50,554 nucleotides of DNA, taken from contig CANSSJ010000008.1 of assembly GCA_947649625.1 (NCBI GenBank), positions 1 to 50,554 on the forward strand, given 5' to 3'. Below, one piece after another: positions 37,911-46,926 of this stretch. Within the stretch, counting starts at the first letter, position 1. Every line of letters begins with the position of its first letter. This DNA comes from an uncultured Bacillota bacterium (lineage in GTDB: Bacteria; Bacillota; Clostridia; Oscillospirales; Oscillospiraceae). The position numbers and the translations under genes were made by a program. A model generated the notes under the pieces. The model ran no database searches and was not told the DNA's origin. It saw only the letters and a list, made by a program, of their open reading frames with translations.

Positions 37911-39881
37911 CTATGCGCTGGTGTTCGTGAATTTCCGTTTTTTTACATGCATGGCTTGAATCAGGCAGACGGTGACCGCAGCGAACATACCACAGATATC
38001 AGTTACAGCCCCGCCATCTAAGAATAGTACGCTCCCTGCAATGCAAAGAACTCTGACCGGCCAGGACATATTTGTTTTCCAATAACCCTGAATACCGCAG
38101 GCAAGCATAAAAACGCCGACAGCTGCCGTTGCAAAATTCAAAAGGATCGTATACCATACGTCCTGCATTAAAAGTCCTGGTGTGCTCACAAACATATATG
38201 GCACGATGAAAGCTACAAGTCCCAATGCCATTGCCTGCCAGCCAACGCGCGTCGGATTTGCTTTTGCCATACCGGCCGCCGCATAGGAGGCCACAGCTAC
38301 AGGTGGTGTGACAACAGAGATAATGGCAAAATAGAACACGAAAAAGTGTGCCAGCAGAGGGTCAATATTCAGCTTAAGCAACACCGGCGCAACGACCGTT
38401 CCCGCAACGATATAGGCGGCAGAAGTGGGAAGCCCCATACCCAAAATCAGGCAGGCGGCCATGGTAAGCACAAGGGTCGGCATCAGGCGGCTTCCGGTTA
38501 GGCGAATAATCATGCCGGACAGCTGCAAGCCAAGGCCGGTGAGGTTTATCATACCTACCACAATGCCGACAACCGCGGTTGCCACTGCGATAGAGACGGC
38601 ACAGCGCGCGCCGTTTGCCAGACAGTCTAAAATTTGGCGTCCCGACAGACGGGAGCTCTTACGAACCATTGCCAAAACGACAAGTGCGATAATACTGTAG
38701 AACGCTGCGTAATACGGAGTAAAATTGGCAAAAATCAAATACAGAAGAAATACGATAGAGAGAAGCAGATGACCGTAATTCCGGAAGTCCTCCTTTGCGC
38801 TGGGAATTTCTTCATTTGAAAGGCCCCTGAGCCCGAGCTTTTTGGCGCGCAGGTCAACATTGGACCATAAAGCCAGATAGTACAGGATGGCAGGAATAAT
38901 CGCCGCGGCCATAATGTCACGATATCCTATTCCGAGAAATTCTGCCATAATAAATGCCGCGGAACCCATGACAGGCGGCATGATCTGGCCGCCTGTAGAG
39001 GCGATAGCCTCCACAGATGCGGAAAACTCGCCGGAGTACCCCACTTTTTTCATAAGAGGGATGGTAAAAGCCCCTGTCGTTACAACATTGGCAGGCGCAC
39101 TGCCGTTGATCATGCCAAGAAGGCCGCTTGCGAAGATGGAGACCTTTGCCGGCCCGCCGGGTGAACGGCCGGCAACACTGATGGAAAAACTGTTAAAAAG
39201 CTGGGAGAGCCCGGTCGTTCCAAGGAATGCGCCAAAGAGGATAAAAAGGAAGATATAAGTGCTTGAAACGCCGAGCGAAGTGCCATAGATTCCCTCTGAA
39301 CTGATGTAAAGCTGGCTGATAATACGCTGAAGTGTATACCCTTTGTGATGCAGCATACCGGGAAGATACGGTCCGCAGAAAGCGTAGGCGGCAAAGCAGA
39401 CCGCAATGATCATCAGCCCCTTGCCAAGGCAGCGTCGGGTTGCCTCCAGAAGCAGCATCACCATTATGATGCCGAGAACAACCTCAACCTTTTCAATTTT
39501 ACCGTTCCGCAATGCAATCGCATCAACATTGATATAGAGATACAGATTTGCAGCAGCCGAGGCCACCGCACATGCAGCGTCAAAAATAGAAAACCGGCCC
39601 CTCGGCGATTTTTTCCCTGCTGGATACAACAAAAATACCAGTGTCATTGCGAACATTAAATGCATGATCCTCTGCTGTGTTGCCGGCATGGTGCCAAAGC
39701 CCGCGATATAGAGATGAAACAAGGACATGGCAATGGCAATTACTTTCCAGATTCGGTCATAGACTGGAATCAAGCGATTGCGAAATCGGGACTCTGAATC
39801 AAATTTTTGAAGTATTTCCTCGCTTTGGCTCTCGCTGATGGCTTCTGCGGGCTCGTACGGGGGAACGTTATTTGGTTCCAT
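37911..39881 (-). CDS. TRAP transporter fused permease (DctQ plus DctM type)
   Basis: A 656-residue inner-membrane protein combining small (4TM) and large (12TM) TRAP subunits. The N-terminal third has helices near 45-160. The large part contains GLLGMINGSAPANVVTTGAF, IASTGGQIMPPVMGSAAFIM and the later CLILGMGLPTSAAYIVAGTV, all signatures of fused TAXI-type TRAP permeases. It works with the TAXI receptor at 40955-41980, using an ion gradient. Start ATG at 39879-39881 after AGGAGGG. It follows the hydrolase by 12 nt. Confidence 0.94.
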   Translation of the reverse strand: MEPNNVPPYEPAEAISESQSEEILQKFDSESRFRNRLIPVYDRIWKVIAIAMSLFHLYIAGFGTMPATQQRIMHLMFAMTLVFLLYPAGKKSPRGRFSIFDAACAVASAAANLYLYINVDAIALRNGKIEKVEVVLGIIMVMLLLEATRRCLGKGLMIIAVCFAAYAFCGPYLPGMLHHKGYTLQRIISQLYISSEGIYGTSLGVSSTYIFLFILFGAFLGTTGLSQLFNSFSISVAGRSPGGPAKVSIFASGLLGMINGSAPANVVTTGAFTIPLMKKVGYSGEFSASVEAIASTGGQIMPPVMGSAAFIMAEFLGIGYRDIMAAAIIPAILYYLALWSNVDLRAKKLGLRGLSNEEIPSAKEDFRNYGHLLLSIVFLLYLIFANFTPYYAAFYSIIALVVLAMVRKSSRLSGRQILDCLANGARCAVSIAVATAVVGIVVGMINLTGLGLQLSGMIIRLTGSRLMPTLVLTMAACLILGMGLPTSAAYIVAGTVVAPVLLKLNIDPLLAHFFVFYFAIISVVTPPVAVASYAAAGMAKANPTRVGWQAMALGLVAFIVPYMFVSTPGLLMQDVWYTILLNFATAAVGVFMLACGIQGYWKTNMSWPVRVLCIAGSVLFLDGGAVTDICGMFAAVTVCLIQAMHVKKRKFTNTSA

Positions 39882-39893
39882 ATGGCCCTCCTT

Positions 39894-40901
39894 TCAATTG
39901 ATGATTTGCGAATCTCGCGCATAAGCTACGAATACTACGCGTTCGCCAGCTTGAACGACAACATCCTCTTTCACACTGAGAATGTAAAGTTCCTCCGGTG
40001 CGGTAACCGTCTCAATAATATTTCCGTACCGGTCCAAAATATCGGTAATGGGATCGCCCTTGGCAAGACGTTGATACGGAACGACGAGGGGAACAGTAAG
40101 GCCTCCGCAGGTACAGCGAATAATACCTCTGGCTCGTACGAATATCTGCGCCGTATGAGTTTCTTCTCCATCAATCATCTTGAAGTGCCGCATTACGTTG
40201 CGTGTCCCGTTTTTTACCACATCGACCATTGTGCGTTCAAGTCTCGCAGCGTTGCCGATCTCCAGCATGAACGCAGGAATCCCGGCCCTGTTTAATTCGA
40301 TGTCCAGTGAACCAGCAAGTTTTACAGGCTCATCGGTTTTAGCCAATGTGTTGACCCCGCAGTTGATAAAAATTCCGAAGGCGCGAAGTAGTTCCTCCAC
40401 CTTTTTCTCAACGTCCGGATAGCCACATAGTTTATAGACCGCATACGGCATAGCATGATGTGTCACACCGGATGCATGAAAGTCAATAAAATAATCTGCA
40501 TATTTTTTTACAGCGGACAGATGGACTGCAGCCAGCCGCTCTGTCATCTGACCTTTTTCGTTACCGGGATATGACTCGCCAAGATTCATTCCATCGTTCC
40601 AGCTCAGGCGCTGTTTATGAAAAAATGCAAGAGGGTTACAGATCGGGGTGCAAATCACTGCCCCCCGCAGTTGGGACGTGTCGATCTCGCGAAACAGCTC
40701 CATCGTGCCGATCACGCCATTTAGTTCATTGCCGTGCAGTGCGGCATTGAGCCAGAGAACACAACCATCCTCCGCGCCGTTGGCGACCATCACAGGGAGA
40801 GAACATGGATTTCCATCCGGATAGCAGCAAACAACCAACTCACCTTGTGCTTTCTGATTGGGTCCGGCCTTTGCCGTGCCGACTTCGATCACTCGATTCA
40901 T
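39894..40901 (-). CDS. succinylglutamate desuccinylase/aspartoacylase-family zinc hydrolase
   Basis: A 335-residue M14-like zinc amidohydrolase. The zinc ligands are visible as LNAALHGNELNG (His56, Glu59) and IDFHASG (His142). The C-terminal beta domain follows (RCTCGGLTVPLVVPYQRLAK, then GERVVFVAYA). Members hydrolyse N-acylated amino acids or related amides. Its position between the TAXI receptor and permease genes makes an imported N-acyl amino acid a reasonable substrate, with the aminotransferase acting on the released amino acid. This is inference from context. Start ATG at 40899-40901 follows AGGAGG. Confidence 0.87.
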   Translation of the reverse strand: MNRVIEVGTAKAGPNQKAQGELVVCCYPDGNPCSLPVMVANGAEDGCVLWLNAALHGNELNGVIGTMELFREIDTSQLRGAVICTPICNPLAFFHKQRLSWNDGMNLGESYPGNEKGQMTERLAAVHLSAVKKYADYFIDFHASGVTHHAMPYAVYKLCGYPDVEKKVEELLRAFGIFINCGVNTLAKTDEPVKLAGSLDIELNRAGIPAFMLEIGNAARLERTMVDVVKNGTRNVMRHFKMIDGEETHTAQIFVRARGIIRCTCGGLTVPLVVPYQRLAKGDPITDILDRYGNIIETVTAPEELYILSVKEDVVVQAGERVVFVAYARDSQIIN

Positions 40902-40907
40902 TTTTTC

Positions 40908-40945
40908 CTCCTACCGCAAGAGGAGAGGGATGTCCCGCTCCTCCT
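40908..40945 (-). other. intercistronic hairpin between TAXI receptor and hydrolase genes
   Basis: ACCGCA-GAGGAG pairs with CTCCTC-TGCGGT around a small GGGA/TCCC inner stem. It has no T-run. Such hairpins after a binding-protein gene often stabilise that part of the mRNA. Confidence 0.5.
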
Positions 40946-40954
40946 GCGGTTATT

Positions 40955-41980
40955 TTACTTAGTTTCTGAATAGAATTTCTCCGCGCCTGCCGCCAGGGAG
41001 ACAGTCAGCCCGTCGGATGCGCTTTCGAGGCTCATACCGCCCATCAGGCTATAAACACCAGACAGGTAGTCAAGGTTGTCATAGATCGCCTTTGTGACAC
41101 CATAGACAACTTCCTCGGGGACGGAGTCATTCACATAGAGGAAGTTGGCGACAGCATAGGTGTTGACATCATAGTCTTGATTCATATAGGTGTTTGCGGG
41201 AAGCATATATGGATAAAAGGCATCCGCTTCCTTGAGAACCATTTCCAAATCGCTGTCTGAAAAGCTGAGGATCTTAAAGCCACTGGCAGACATAAGGTCG
41301 GTGGGGGAAGCAGAGCCAACACCGGCAATCAGATTTGCACAGGTAATCTGCTTGTTTTTGAGAAGTTCAACCGCCTGGGATTCGCTGGTGTACTCAACAG
41401 ACTTAAAATCATTATAAGACATTCCATACGCTGTGCATAGTGTGCGGCTGTTGAGTTCGGTGGCGCTGCCTGCTGCTCCGACAGAAACCTTCTGTCCTTT
41501 AAAATCAGCAAAGCTTTGGATGCTGTCGTCATCAATGGAGACGAGATGCATCACTGTGGGGAACACGTAGGAAACACTGTGGAAATTTGTCCATGGTTCG
41601 TCAAAATTGTTCTGGCCGAGCATTGCGTCTTTTGCAAGACCGGCCTGAGAAATGCCGAATTCGACCTCACCCTCGTGAAGGGCACGTAGAATAGCGGCAC
41701 TGCCTGCCGTAGACTGGACAGACGCGCTGAAATACTCACTATATTGTGCGTTAAGCAGTTCAGCAATCGCATTACAGATTAGAAAGTAGCTTCCGCCGCT
41801 CGTTGCGCCGGCAAATTGGATGGTATAGGGCGTTTCAGGAACAGGGATGCCAAGAGAACCGTGTTCAGTCCCAACACTTGCGCTGCCTGGAGTGACTAGA
41901 GTTTCCGGCTCCTGCCTTCCGCAGGCAGCCAGAGATATTGCCATAACTGCCGCAAGGACCGCTGCTAAGAATTTTTTCAT
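40955..41980 (-). CDS. TAXI-family TRAP solute-binding lipoprotein
   Basis: Extracytoplasmic receptor of the TRAP system. The 341-residue protein has a lipoprotein signal peptide, MKKFLAAVLAAVMAISLAAC, with lipobox Cys20. The mature part has IQFAGATSGGSYFLICNAIA and VSVGAAGSATELNSRTL, typical of TAXI receptors that bind glutamate-like or other organic acids. It is the first gene of the operon, behind a strong promoter. Start ATG at 41978-41980 after AGGAGG. Confidence 0.93.
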   Translation of the reverse strand: MKKFLAAVLAAVMAISLAACGRQEPETLVTPGSASVGTEHGSLGIPVPETPYTIQFAGATSGGSYFLICNAIAELLNAQYSEYFSASVQSTAGSAAILRALHEGEVEFGISQAGLAKDAMLGQNNFDEPWTNFHSVSYVFPTVMHLVSIDDDSIQSFADFKGQKVSVGAAGSATELNSRTLCTAYGMSYNDFKSVEYTSESQAVELLKNKQITCANLIAGVGSASPTDLMSASGFKILSFSDSDLEMVLKEADAFYPYMLPANTYMNQDYDVNTYAVANFLYVNDSVPEEVVYGVTKAIYDNLDYLSGVYSLMGGMSLESASDGLTVSLAAGAEKFYSETK

Positions 41981-42078
41981 TTTGTTTCCTCCTGTTTTAT
42001 ATATTCTGCCTTATCCAAGGCTGGTATACAGTCCATGATTATTTTTTTCAACACGCATCGACCTCATTTCTTACTGCT

Positions 42079-42106
42079 ATTATATATAAAAAAGAATATT
42101 TGTCAA
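42079..42106 (-). promoter_or_regulatory. TRAP operon promoter
   Basis: TTGACA (42101-42106) and TATAAT (42079-42084) on the minus strand, 16 bp apart. Confidence 0.88.
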
Positions 42107-42119
42107 TATTAAATTTAAA

Positions 42120-42138
42120 AGAAGAAAAATATTCTTCT
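42120..42138. promoter_or_regulatory. candidate RpiR operator
   Basis: Perfect palindrome AGAAGAA-AAATA-TTCTTCT, 14 bp upstream of the TRAP promoter -35. A related AAAGAATATT motif lies in the promoter spacer. AT-rich palindromes of this kind suit RpiR/MurR proteins; the link to the cluster regulator is inferred. Confidence 0.5.
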
Positions 42139-42366
42139 AATTGTCAAATCAAACCTTCAGAAGGTAGTTTCTCATAGGAGCTAATTGAATCTCACATATA
42201 GGCAACATCCTCTCGGCGCTTGTGAAACACAAAACCGGTACATCGAGCTTGCTTCAGCAGAACGAAAATTTCCGCTGAGGCTGATTTTGATGTACCAGCT
42301 CCTTTTCCCCTGACAAATGATTGACCGTCCGAAGGGGATACCTCGCTACGGCTTTTTGTAAAAAGA

Positions 42367-42407
42367 AAATCCTGCCGAAATGTGTGAAATACACCGCGGC
42401 AGGATTT
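42367..42407. terminator. possible terminator downstream of PLP enzyme gene
   Basis: AAATCCTGCCG/CGGCAGGATTT stem with a 19-nt loop. It lacks a clear T-run, so assignment is weak. It lies about 280 bp past the PLP gene stop. Confidence 0.35.
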
Positions 42408-42689
42408 GTGCTTTACCAGTCGAAATCATCATAAGAAGAAAGGTACAGTAAGAAATATATTGTATTGAATCGTTTCGAGGCGATTCTAACCGGTTTGAAT
42501 CATATTTCTGTACATTAAGAGGTGCTGGAATCGGCAATTGATACCAGCACCTATAGGATTTCTCTATACTTTATCCATCTACTGAGCAAATCAGTTCCCT
42601 ATGCTTAAACAGCATGGCGTGCATACGAGTTTCGGCTTCATCGCTTAGTATATCAATAGTTTTACATATGCTTGAAGGAGCTCTAAAGC

Positions 42690-43685
42690 TTATTCCCAAA
42701 AATAGTCAGTATACGCAAAGAGTGAAGGAGAACCGCCCGTATGAAGGAAGAGGACCTTTTCTTCTTTCTTGAATACGCCCTTCCTGATCAGATCGAGCAT
42801 ACCATCCATCGTCTTCCCCGTATAAACAGGATCAAGAAGAATGGCCTCTTTCTTTGCCACAAGGCTCACGGCCTTGATCATACCATCCGTTACTTTGGAA
42901 TAGCCTTCGCCGATATAGTCATCAAACACCACGACCTCATCCTTTGAGAATTTCGGTATATCCAGTTCATCGCAAAGCTTGCAACAGAGATTATACACAT
43001 TCTGGGTCTGTACATCCTTCTTTTTATTGATGCCGATTCCGATCACGGGAATATGAGCATTCTCTCCCATAAGTCCGGTCAAAACACCTGAATGCGTACC
43101 TGTGCTTCCGCTGGTCACTACGATATGGTCAAAAGAAATTCCCATCTCAAAGGACTGCTGGAGGATCTCCTGAGCACAGGCAACATACCCCAGCGCTCCA
43201 ATTTCATTGGAGCCGCCGCCGGGGACTATGTAAGTCCTTCTTCCCTGTGCAGTAAGCTCATCCGCAACCTTCTCCATTTCCGCCATCATGTCGCTGCCGC
43301 CTTCTACAACATGGGTCCTTTCTACACCAAGCAGATGGAACAGGAAATTATTTCCGCTAGCGTGCTCATGATAGCTGTCAGGCACGCGTTGTTCGAGAAC
43401 CAGATGGCATTTAAGTCCTTCGGTAACAGCTGCTGCAAGTGTCAGGCGGCAGTGGTTCGACTGCACTGCACCGCAGGTAATAATGGTATCTGCACCCTTG
43501 CTGAGCGCATCCGCCATAAGGAATTCCAGCTTCCTGGTTTTGTTGCCGCCGCCAGTTAAGCCAAGGAGGTCATCTCTTTTTATGTAGATCTGAGGGCCGC
43601 CCATATATTCGGTCAGATGCTCCAGCTTTTGAATCGGGGTAAAATAAGGGGTGTATCTTCTTCTCGGGAATTTAGCTAAATTCAT
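42690..43685 (-). CDS. D-cysteine desulfhydrase / ACC deaminase-family PLP enzyme
   Basis: A 331-residue fold-type II PLP enzyme. IYIKRDDLLGLTGGGNKTRK (about 33-52) contains the PLP Lys49, and AVQSNHCRLTLAAAV the Q-S-N-H motif. TSGSTGTHSGVLTGL is the phosphate loop, and LLDPVYTGKTMDGM and FLHTGGSPSLFAY are further family blocks. Members include D-cysteine desulfhydrase (H2S), L-cysteate sulfo-lyase CuyA (sulfite) and ACC deaminase. I cannot choose among them. Siroheme genes and a sulfite-reductase-like fragment nearby make a sulfur substrate plausible. It follows the fusion gene by 45 nt on the same strand. Confidence 0.85.
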   Translation of the reverse strand: MNLAKFPRRRYTPYFTPIQKLEHLTEYMGGPQIYIKRDDLLGLTGGGNKTRKLEFLMADALSKGADTIITCGAVQSNHCRLTLAAAVTEGLKCHLVLEQRVPDSYHEHASGNNFLFHLLGVERTHVVEGGSDMMAEMEKVADELTAQGRRTYIVPGGGSNEIGALGYVACAQEILQQSFEMGISFDHIVVTSGSTGTHSGVLTGLMGENAHIPVIGIGINKKKDVQTQNVYNLCCKLCDELDIPKFSKDEVVVFDDYIGEGYSKVTDGMIKAVSLVAKKEAILLDPVYTGKTMDGMLDLIRKGVFKKEEKVLFLHTGGSPSLFAYTDYFWE

Positions 43686-43730
43686 TTTTTCCCTCCATAC
43701 TGTCCTAACAGTCTTAATAATAGTTGCTGC

Positions 43731-45365
43731 TTACTGTTCATCCCGTTTCAGGAAAGCGGTCATGCAGTGAACAGAACCTCTTCCCTTGTTGAGTTCAGAA
43801 AGGTCAAGCACATCAACAGTAATGCCGGCCTTCTGCAAAGCGTCAACTGCTCTCGGGGCGAGATTACTGGAAACAACGTGGCCAGGTTCGATTGCAACAA
43901 AGTTCGTCGCATGACCATACTTTGCCTCAGTAAGAGAAGGCGCTTCGATAATTCGATAACCCTTTTTCTTAATGGCGTCAACCACTTCGTACGGCACCTG
44001 GCAGGCATGGATAATTGCAACATCGTTGCTCGGGAAGTTCAGCAGACCATCGATATGAGCATGGGCGAGTTCCAGCAGGCCTATCTTACCTTCATTTTTT
44101 GCCCCTGAAAAGGCGCCGCCCTCGTAACCGAACAATTCGCTTTCCAACAGGTTTTCCGGGACTGCAGAACAATTCAGCGCCACAAAAAGGAAATTTTTCC
44201 GTTTGGACTCATTGTGAATCGCCTGCGCAAACAGCTCTTTGCCCGTGCCGCTTTCGCCGTAAATACACACATTAGAATCCGACTTTGCCATCTGCCTGGC
44301 AGTTTTTTTCGCTTTAATGATCGCTTTGCTGTTTCCTAAAATATCGTCAAAGCAATGGATCGCTACATGTCCGCTTCCACTAATCCTGCGTCTAAACTTA
44401 TGCTGTCGCGCCTCCGCTTCGTTAAAGTATTCCAGCATGATGACATATCCGACATTCTTTCCTGCATCCTCTATACCGGATACTGTAACAATTACAGTCC
44501 TGTTGTTGATCTCCACTATTGTCTCGAACAGGTTCTGATTGCTGCGTGCTACATCTGTCAGCTGCAATTCCGGGAACAGTTCAAAAATACTGAAACCAAC
44601 AACAGCATTCGCCTGATTTGCGAGAACTTTCTCCGCGTTTTTATTTACCGAAAGTATTTGACCCCCGCTATCGACGATAATAATTCCTTGCCGGACAAGC
44701 GTCAGCAATGTATTCAGCCTTACTAATAGGTTGTTTTTTTCACTGATCAGTGTATTTAACTTTGCGCTGAACTCCACTTGGTTTTCAATGTCTTTTTTGA
44801 CCCTCTCTCCGTTTTGATAATTCTCAATTCCAAGCAGTTCTGCGCATCTGTCAATCGAAGTTCTAGCCAAAAGCCTCTGCCCCAAATCAATTATGTTATG
44901 AATTTCTCCGGGAACCAGATCTTTTTCACCGACTGTAATAGCAGTATCTATCTCAGGATCAATATCATAGCCGCATCCTGGGTAAAACGGAATCAAGTTG
45001 ATATTTTTTGACGTTGCATTATACAGCATGGTCATTGTTTCCATGCAGCTGTGATATGTTGTATTAACCAAGTATGCCTTTGTATTTTCCGGAAAATCGT
45101 CCAGCATATATAGTGTATCCTTACGAAGTGTAAGGTTCGCAATAATTGTTTTTTGCGCAGAAGAAATCTTGTCTTTCACGCTCTGAGCAACAAAATATGC
45201 CGATATTATTACAAGATTCTCCTCTACATGACCTTCTAATTTATTGATATCAGAAGTGCAGTAAGTTTTAAATTCCGCAAAAGCACCGAAATATGCTCCG
45301 AACATATCTGCAAGAACTTCTGCATAGTCTCGCTTATTCGCAATAATAGCAACTTTCTCTTTCAT
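43731..45365 (-). CDS. chimeric gene: sigma-54 activator N-terminus fused to amidinohydrolase C-terminus
   Basis: A 544-residue frame in two unrelated parts. Residues 1-180 are a PrpR-N-like sensor region. 205-320 are a PAS domain ([20 protein letters not shown]), and 340-433 are the start of an AAA+ sigma-54 activation domain with Walker A GESGTGKE (370-377) and GAFSGA (417-422). Just after GKIGLLELA, where the activator should continue to Walker B, the sequence becomes [20 protein letters not shown], continuing to [13 protein letters not shown] (Cys534). That is the C-terminal part of an arginine-deiminase/DDAH-type amidinohydrolase. The rest of the AAA+ and DNA-binding domains and the N-terminal half of the hydrolase are absent. 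An in-frame deletion between neighbouring genes would explain it, as would an assembly error. Neither half should be functional alone. Confidence 0.85.
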   Translation of the reverse strand: MKEKVAIIANKRDYAEVLADMFGAYFGAFAEFKTYCTSDINKLEGHVEENLVIISAYFVAQSVKDKISSAQKTIIANLTLRKDTLYMLDDFPENTKAYLVNTTYHSCMETMTMLYNATSKNINLIPFYPGCGYDIDPEIDTAITVGEKDLVPGEIHNIIDLGQRLLARTSIDRCAELLGIENYQNGERVKKDIENQVEFSAKLNTLISEKNNLLVRLNTLLTLVRQGIIIVDSGGQILSVNKNAEKVLANQANAVVGFSIFELFPELQLTDVARSNQNLFETIVEINNRTVIVTVSGIEDAGKNVGYVIMLEYFNEAEARQHKFRRRISGSGHVAIHCFDDILGNSKAIIKAKKTARQMAKSDSNVCIYGESGTGKELFAQAIHNESKRKNFLFVALNCSAVPENLLESELFGYEGGAFSGAKNEGKIGLLELAHAHIDGLLNFPSNDVAIIHACQVPYEVVDAIKKKGYRIIEAPSLTEAKYGHATNFVAIEPGHVVSSNLAPRAVDALQKAGITVDVLDLSELNKGRGSVHCMTAFLKRDEQ

Positions 45366-45429
45366 TTTTTCATCCTTTGGATCTTATTATTTCAGCAAGC
45401 CTGATTCATGATATTTTGATGGAATCCCA

Positions 45430-46926
45430 CTACGCGCCTTCAGCATTTTTCCAGTCTTCCATAACAGCTGCTAAAATGCTCTCCGCTGATATGTCAGCGG
45501 CTGTTACAAATGGCTTATCATAATATTTTCTAAGTGTCTTTGCGGTAATTTCTCCAATGCAAATGCAGGTTGTGTGGTCCTGAACGATTTTATTTGAATC
45601 AAAAAACAGTTCAACACCACTGCTGCTGGAAAAAATCAGGTAATCGGCCCGGGACAGAAATTTCTGCGCATACTCTGGCAGTACAGCTTCTGAATGCAAA
45701 TCATAGATTGGAATATCATAGACATCATATTCTGAAATAAGCGTTTGAATCAGGTCCTTAGAGCCTCGTTTGGATCTAAACAGATAGATTGGCTCTTGTT
45801 TTTGCGCCGTATTTATCAATGCGCTTGCCAGTCCGCGGCTTGTATAAACTTCGGGACATAGATTCGCATAGATTCCATACTTCTCAAGTGTCCTGGCTGT
45901 AGCGGCTCCGATCACCGCAAACTGGCATGCATTCAACCGGCGCAGATCAATTTTTTGTTCCGCCAAGCGGTTGAAAAATATACGAACGCCATTACTGCTT
46001 GTAAAAACAAGCCACTTTGTCTGATTGCTGCACAAAGCATCATAGTCAAAGGAAACCGGAAGCTCATCAACGATTGATCTCTCAGCGAAAAACACTTCTG
46101 CTCCCTGATTTTCCAATGCCGCTTTGAGCTTTTCAGTAACAGCCTGTGTTCCTGTGAGGCCAACGCATGCCCCCTTGAGAGGCTGCTTTATCGTTGAAGA
46201 AAGGTCAAATGCTGCCGTTTCTCCCACAACAATAACTGCCGGCGGCTGAATACCCGCGCTGCGTGTTCTTTTCACAATATCTTCCAGTGTCCCCCGCAGC
46301 GCAGCAGGATGGGGAGAATTTCCGCCCGAGATCACCGCTATTGGCGTACCTGGATTTTTCCCGGCAGCAATCAGGCGCGCAACGATTTGCTCCAGCCGGC
46401 TTAGTCCCATCAGGAAAACAAGTGTACCGGAGAGCGCGGCAAATTTGTCAAAATCTGATGGCAGACCATCCGGCGTATCGGCTGTATGGGCAGTTATAAT
46501 ATGTACACTGCGGCTCACTCCGCGATGTGTAACCGGAATTCCAGCAGCGGCGGGAATTGCAATCGCAGAGGAAATACCAGGGATTTCCTCGTAAGGAATC
46601 CCCGCTTTCTGTAGAGCAAGGATTTCCTCCCCGCCACGTCCAAATATGAACGGATCTCCGCCTTTCAAACGGACAACAGTTTTTCCTTCTTCCGCTTTTT
46701 TGATCAGCATAGCGCAGATCTCCTCCTGCTGCGCAGAATGCCTGCCATTGCGCTTGCCCATATAGATCTTCTCTGCGGACTTTGGGGCAGTATAGAGCAT
46801 ATCCTCTGCAATCAGGTCATCGTATATCACTGTATCACAGCGCTGCAGAATCGACAGTCCCCGTACTGTAATGAGATCCGCTTTTCCACATCCGGCGCCT
46901 ACCAAATAAACACAGCCTTTCATCAT
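45430..46926 (-). CDS. cobA-hemD: uroporphyrinogen-III C-methyltransferase / uroporphyrinogen-III synthase fusion
   Basis: A 498-residue bifunctional enzyme. Residues 1-245 are the SAM-dependent methyltransferase that makes precorrin-2: YLVGAGCGKADLITVRGL, VRLKGGDPFIFGRGGEE, then GISSAIAIPAAAGIPVTHR. Residues 250-498 are HemD, which cyclises hydroxymethylbilane: GLTGTQAVTEKLKAALENQG, LVFTSSNGVRIFFNRL and YLIFSSSSGVELFF. Such fusions are common in clostridia. The start overlaps the preceding stop (ATGA at 46926-46923), so it is coupled to the precorrin-2 dehydrogenase gene. Together they give sirohydrochlorin, the siroheme precursor. Confidence 0.94.
   Translation of the reverse strand: MMKGCVYLVGAGCGKADLITVRGLSILQRCDTVIYDDLIAEDMLYTAPKSAEKIYMGKRNGRHSAQQEEICAMLIKKAEEGKTVVRLKGGDPFIFGRGGEEILALQKAGIPYEEIPGISSAIAIPAAAGIPVTHRGVSRSVHIITAHTADTPDGLPSDFDKFAALSGTLVFLMGLSRLEQIVARLIAAGKNPGTPIAVISGGNSPHPAALRGTLEDIVKRTRSAGIQPPAVIVVGETAAFDLSSTIKQPLKGACVGLTGTQAVTEKLKAALENQGAEVFFAERSIVDELPVSFDYDALCSNQTKWLVFTSSNGVRIFFNRLAEQKIDLRRLNACQFAVIGAATARTLEKYGIYANLCPEVYTSRGLASALINTAQKQEPIYLFRSKRGSKDLIQTLISEYDVYDIPIYDLHSEAVLPEYAQKFLSRADYLIFSSSSGVELFFDSNKIVQDHTTCICIGEITAKTLRKYYDKPFVTAADISAESILAAVMEDWKNAEGA

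Larger units (their letters stand above)
41981..42689. other. 709-bp gene-free region with promoter and several stem-loops
   Basis: Contains the TRAP operon promoter and a palindromic operator candidate (42079-42138), and a 60-bp stem-loop closed by GGTACATC/GATGTACC (42237-42296). It also contains a hairpin AAATCCTGCCG/CGGCAGGATTT (42367-42407) and another, AGGTGCTGG/CCAGCACCT (42520-42552). Open frames here are short and look non-coding. It may hold decayed sequence or a mobile remnant. Confidence 0.6.

Noticed and set aside
42346..42537. 63-codon minus-strand frame in the region upstream of the TRAP operon
   Set aside because: Crosses two hairpins, lacks a ribosome site and resembles no family.
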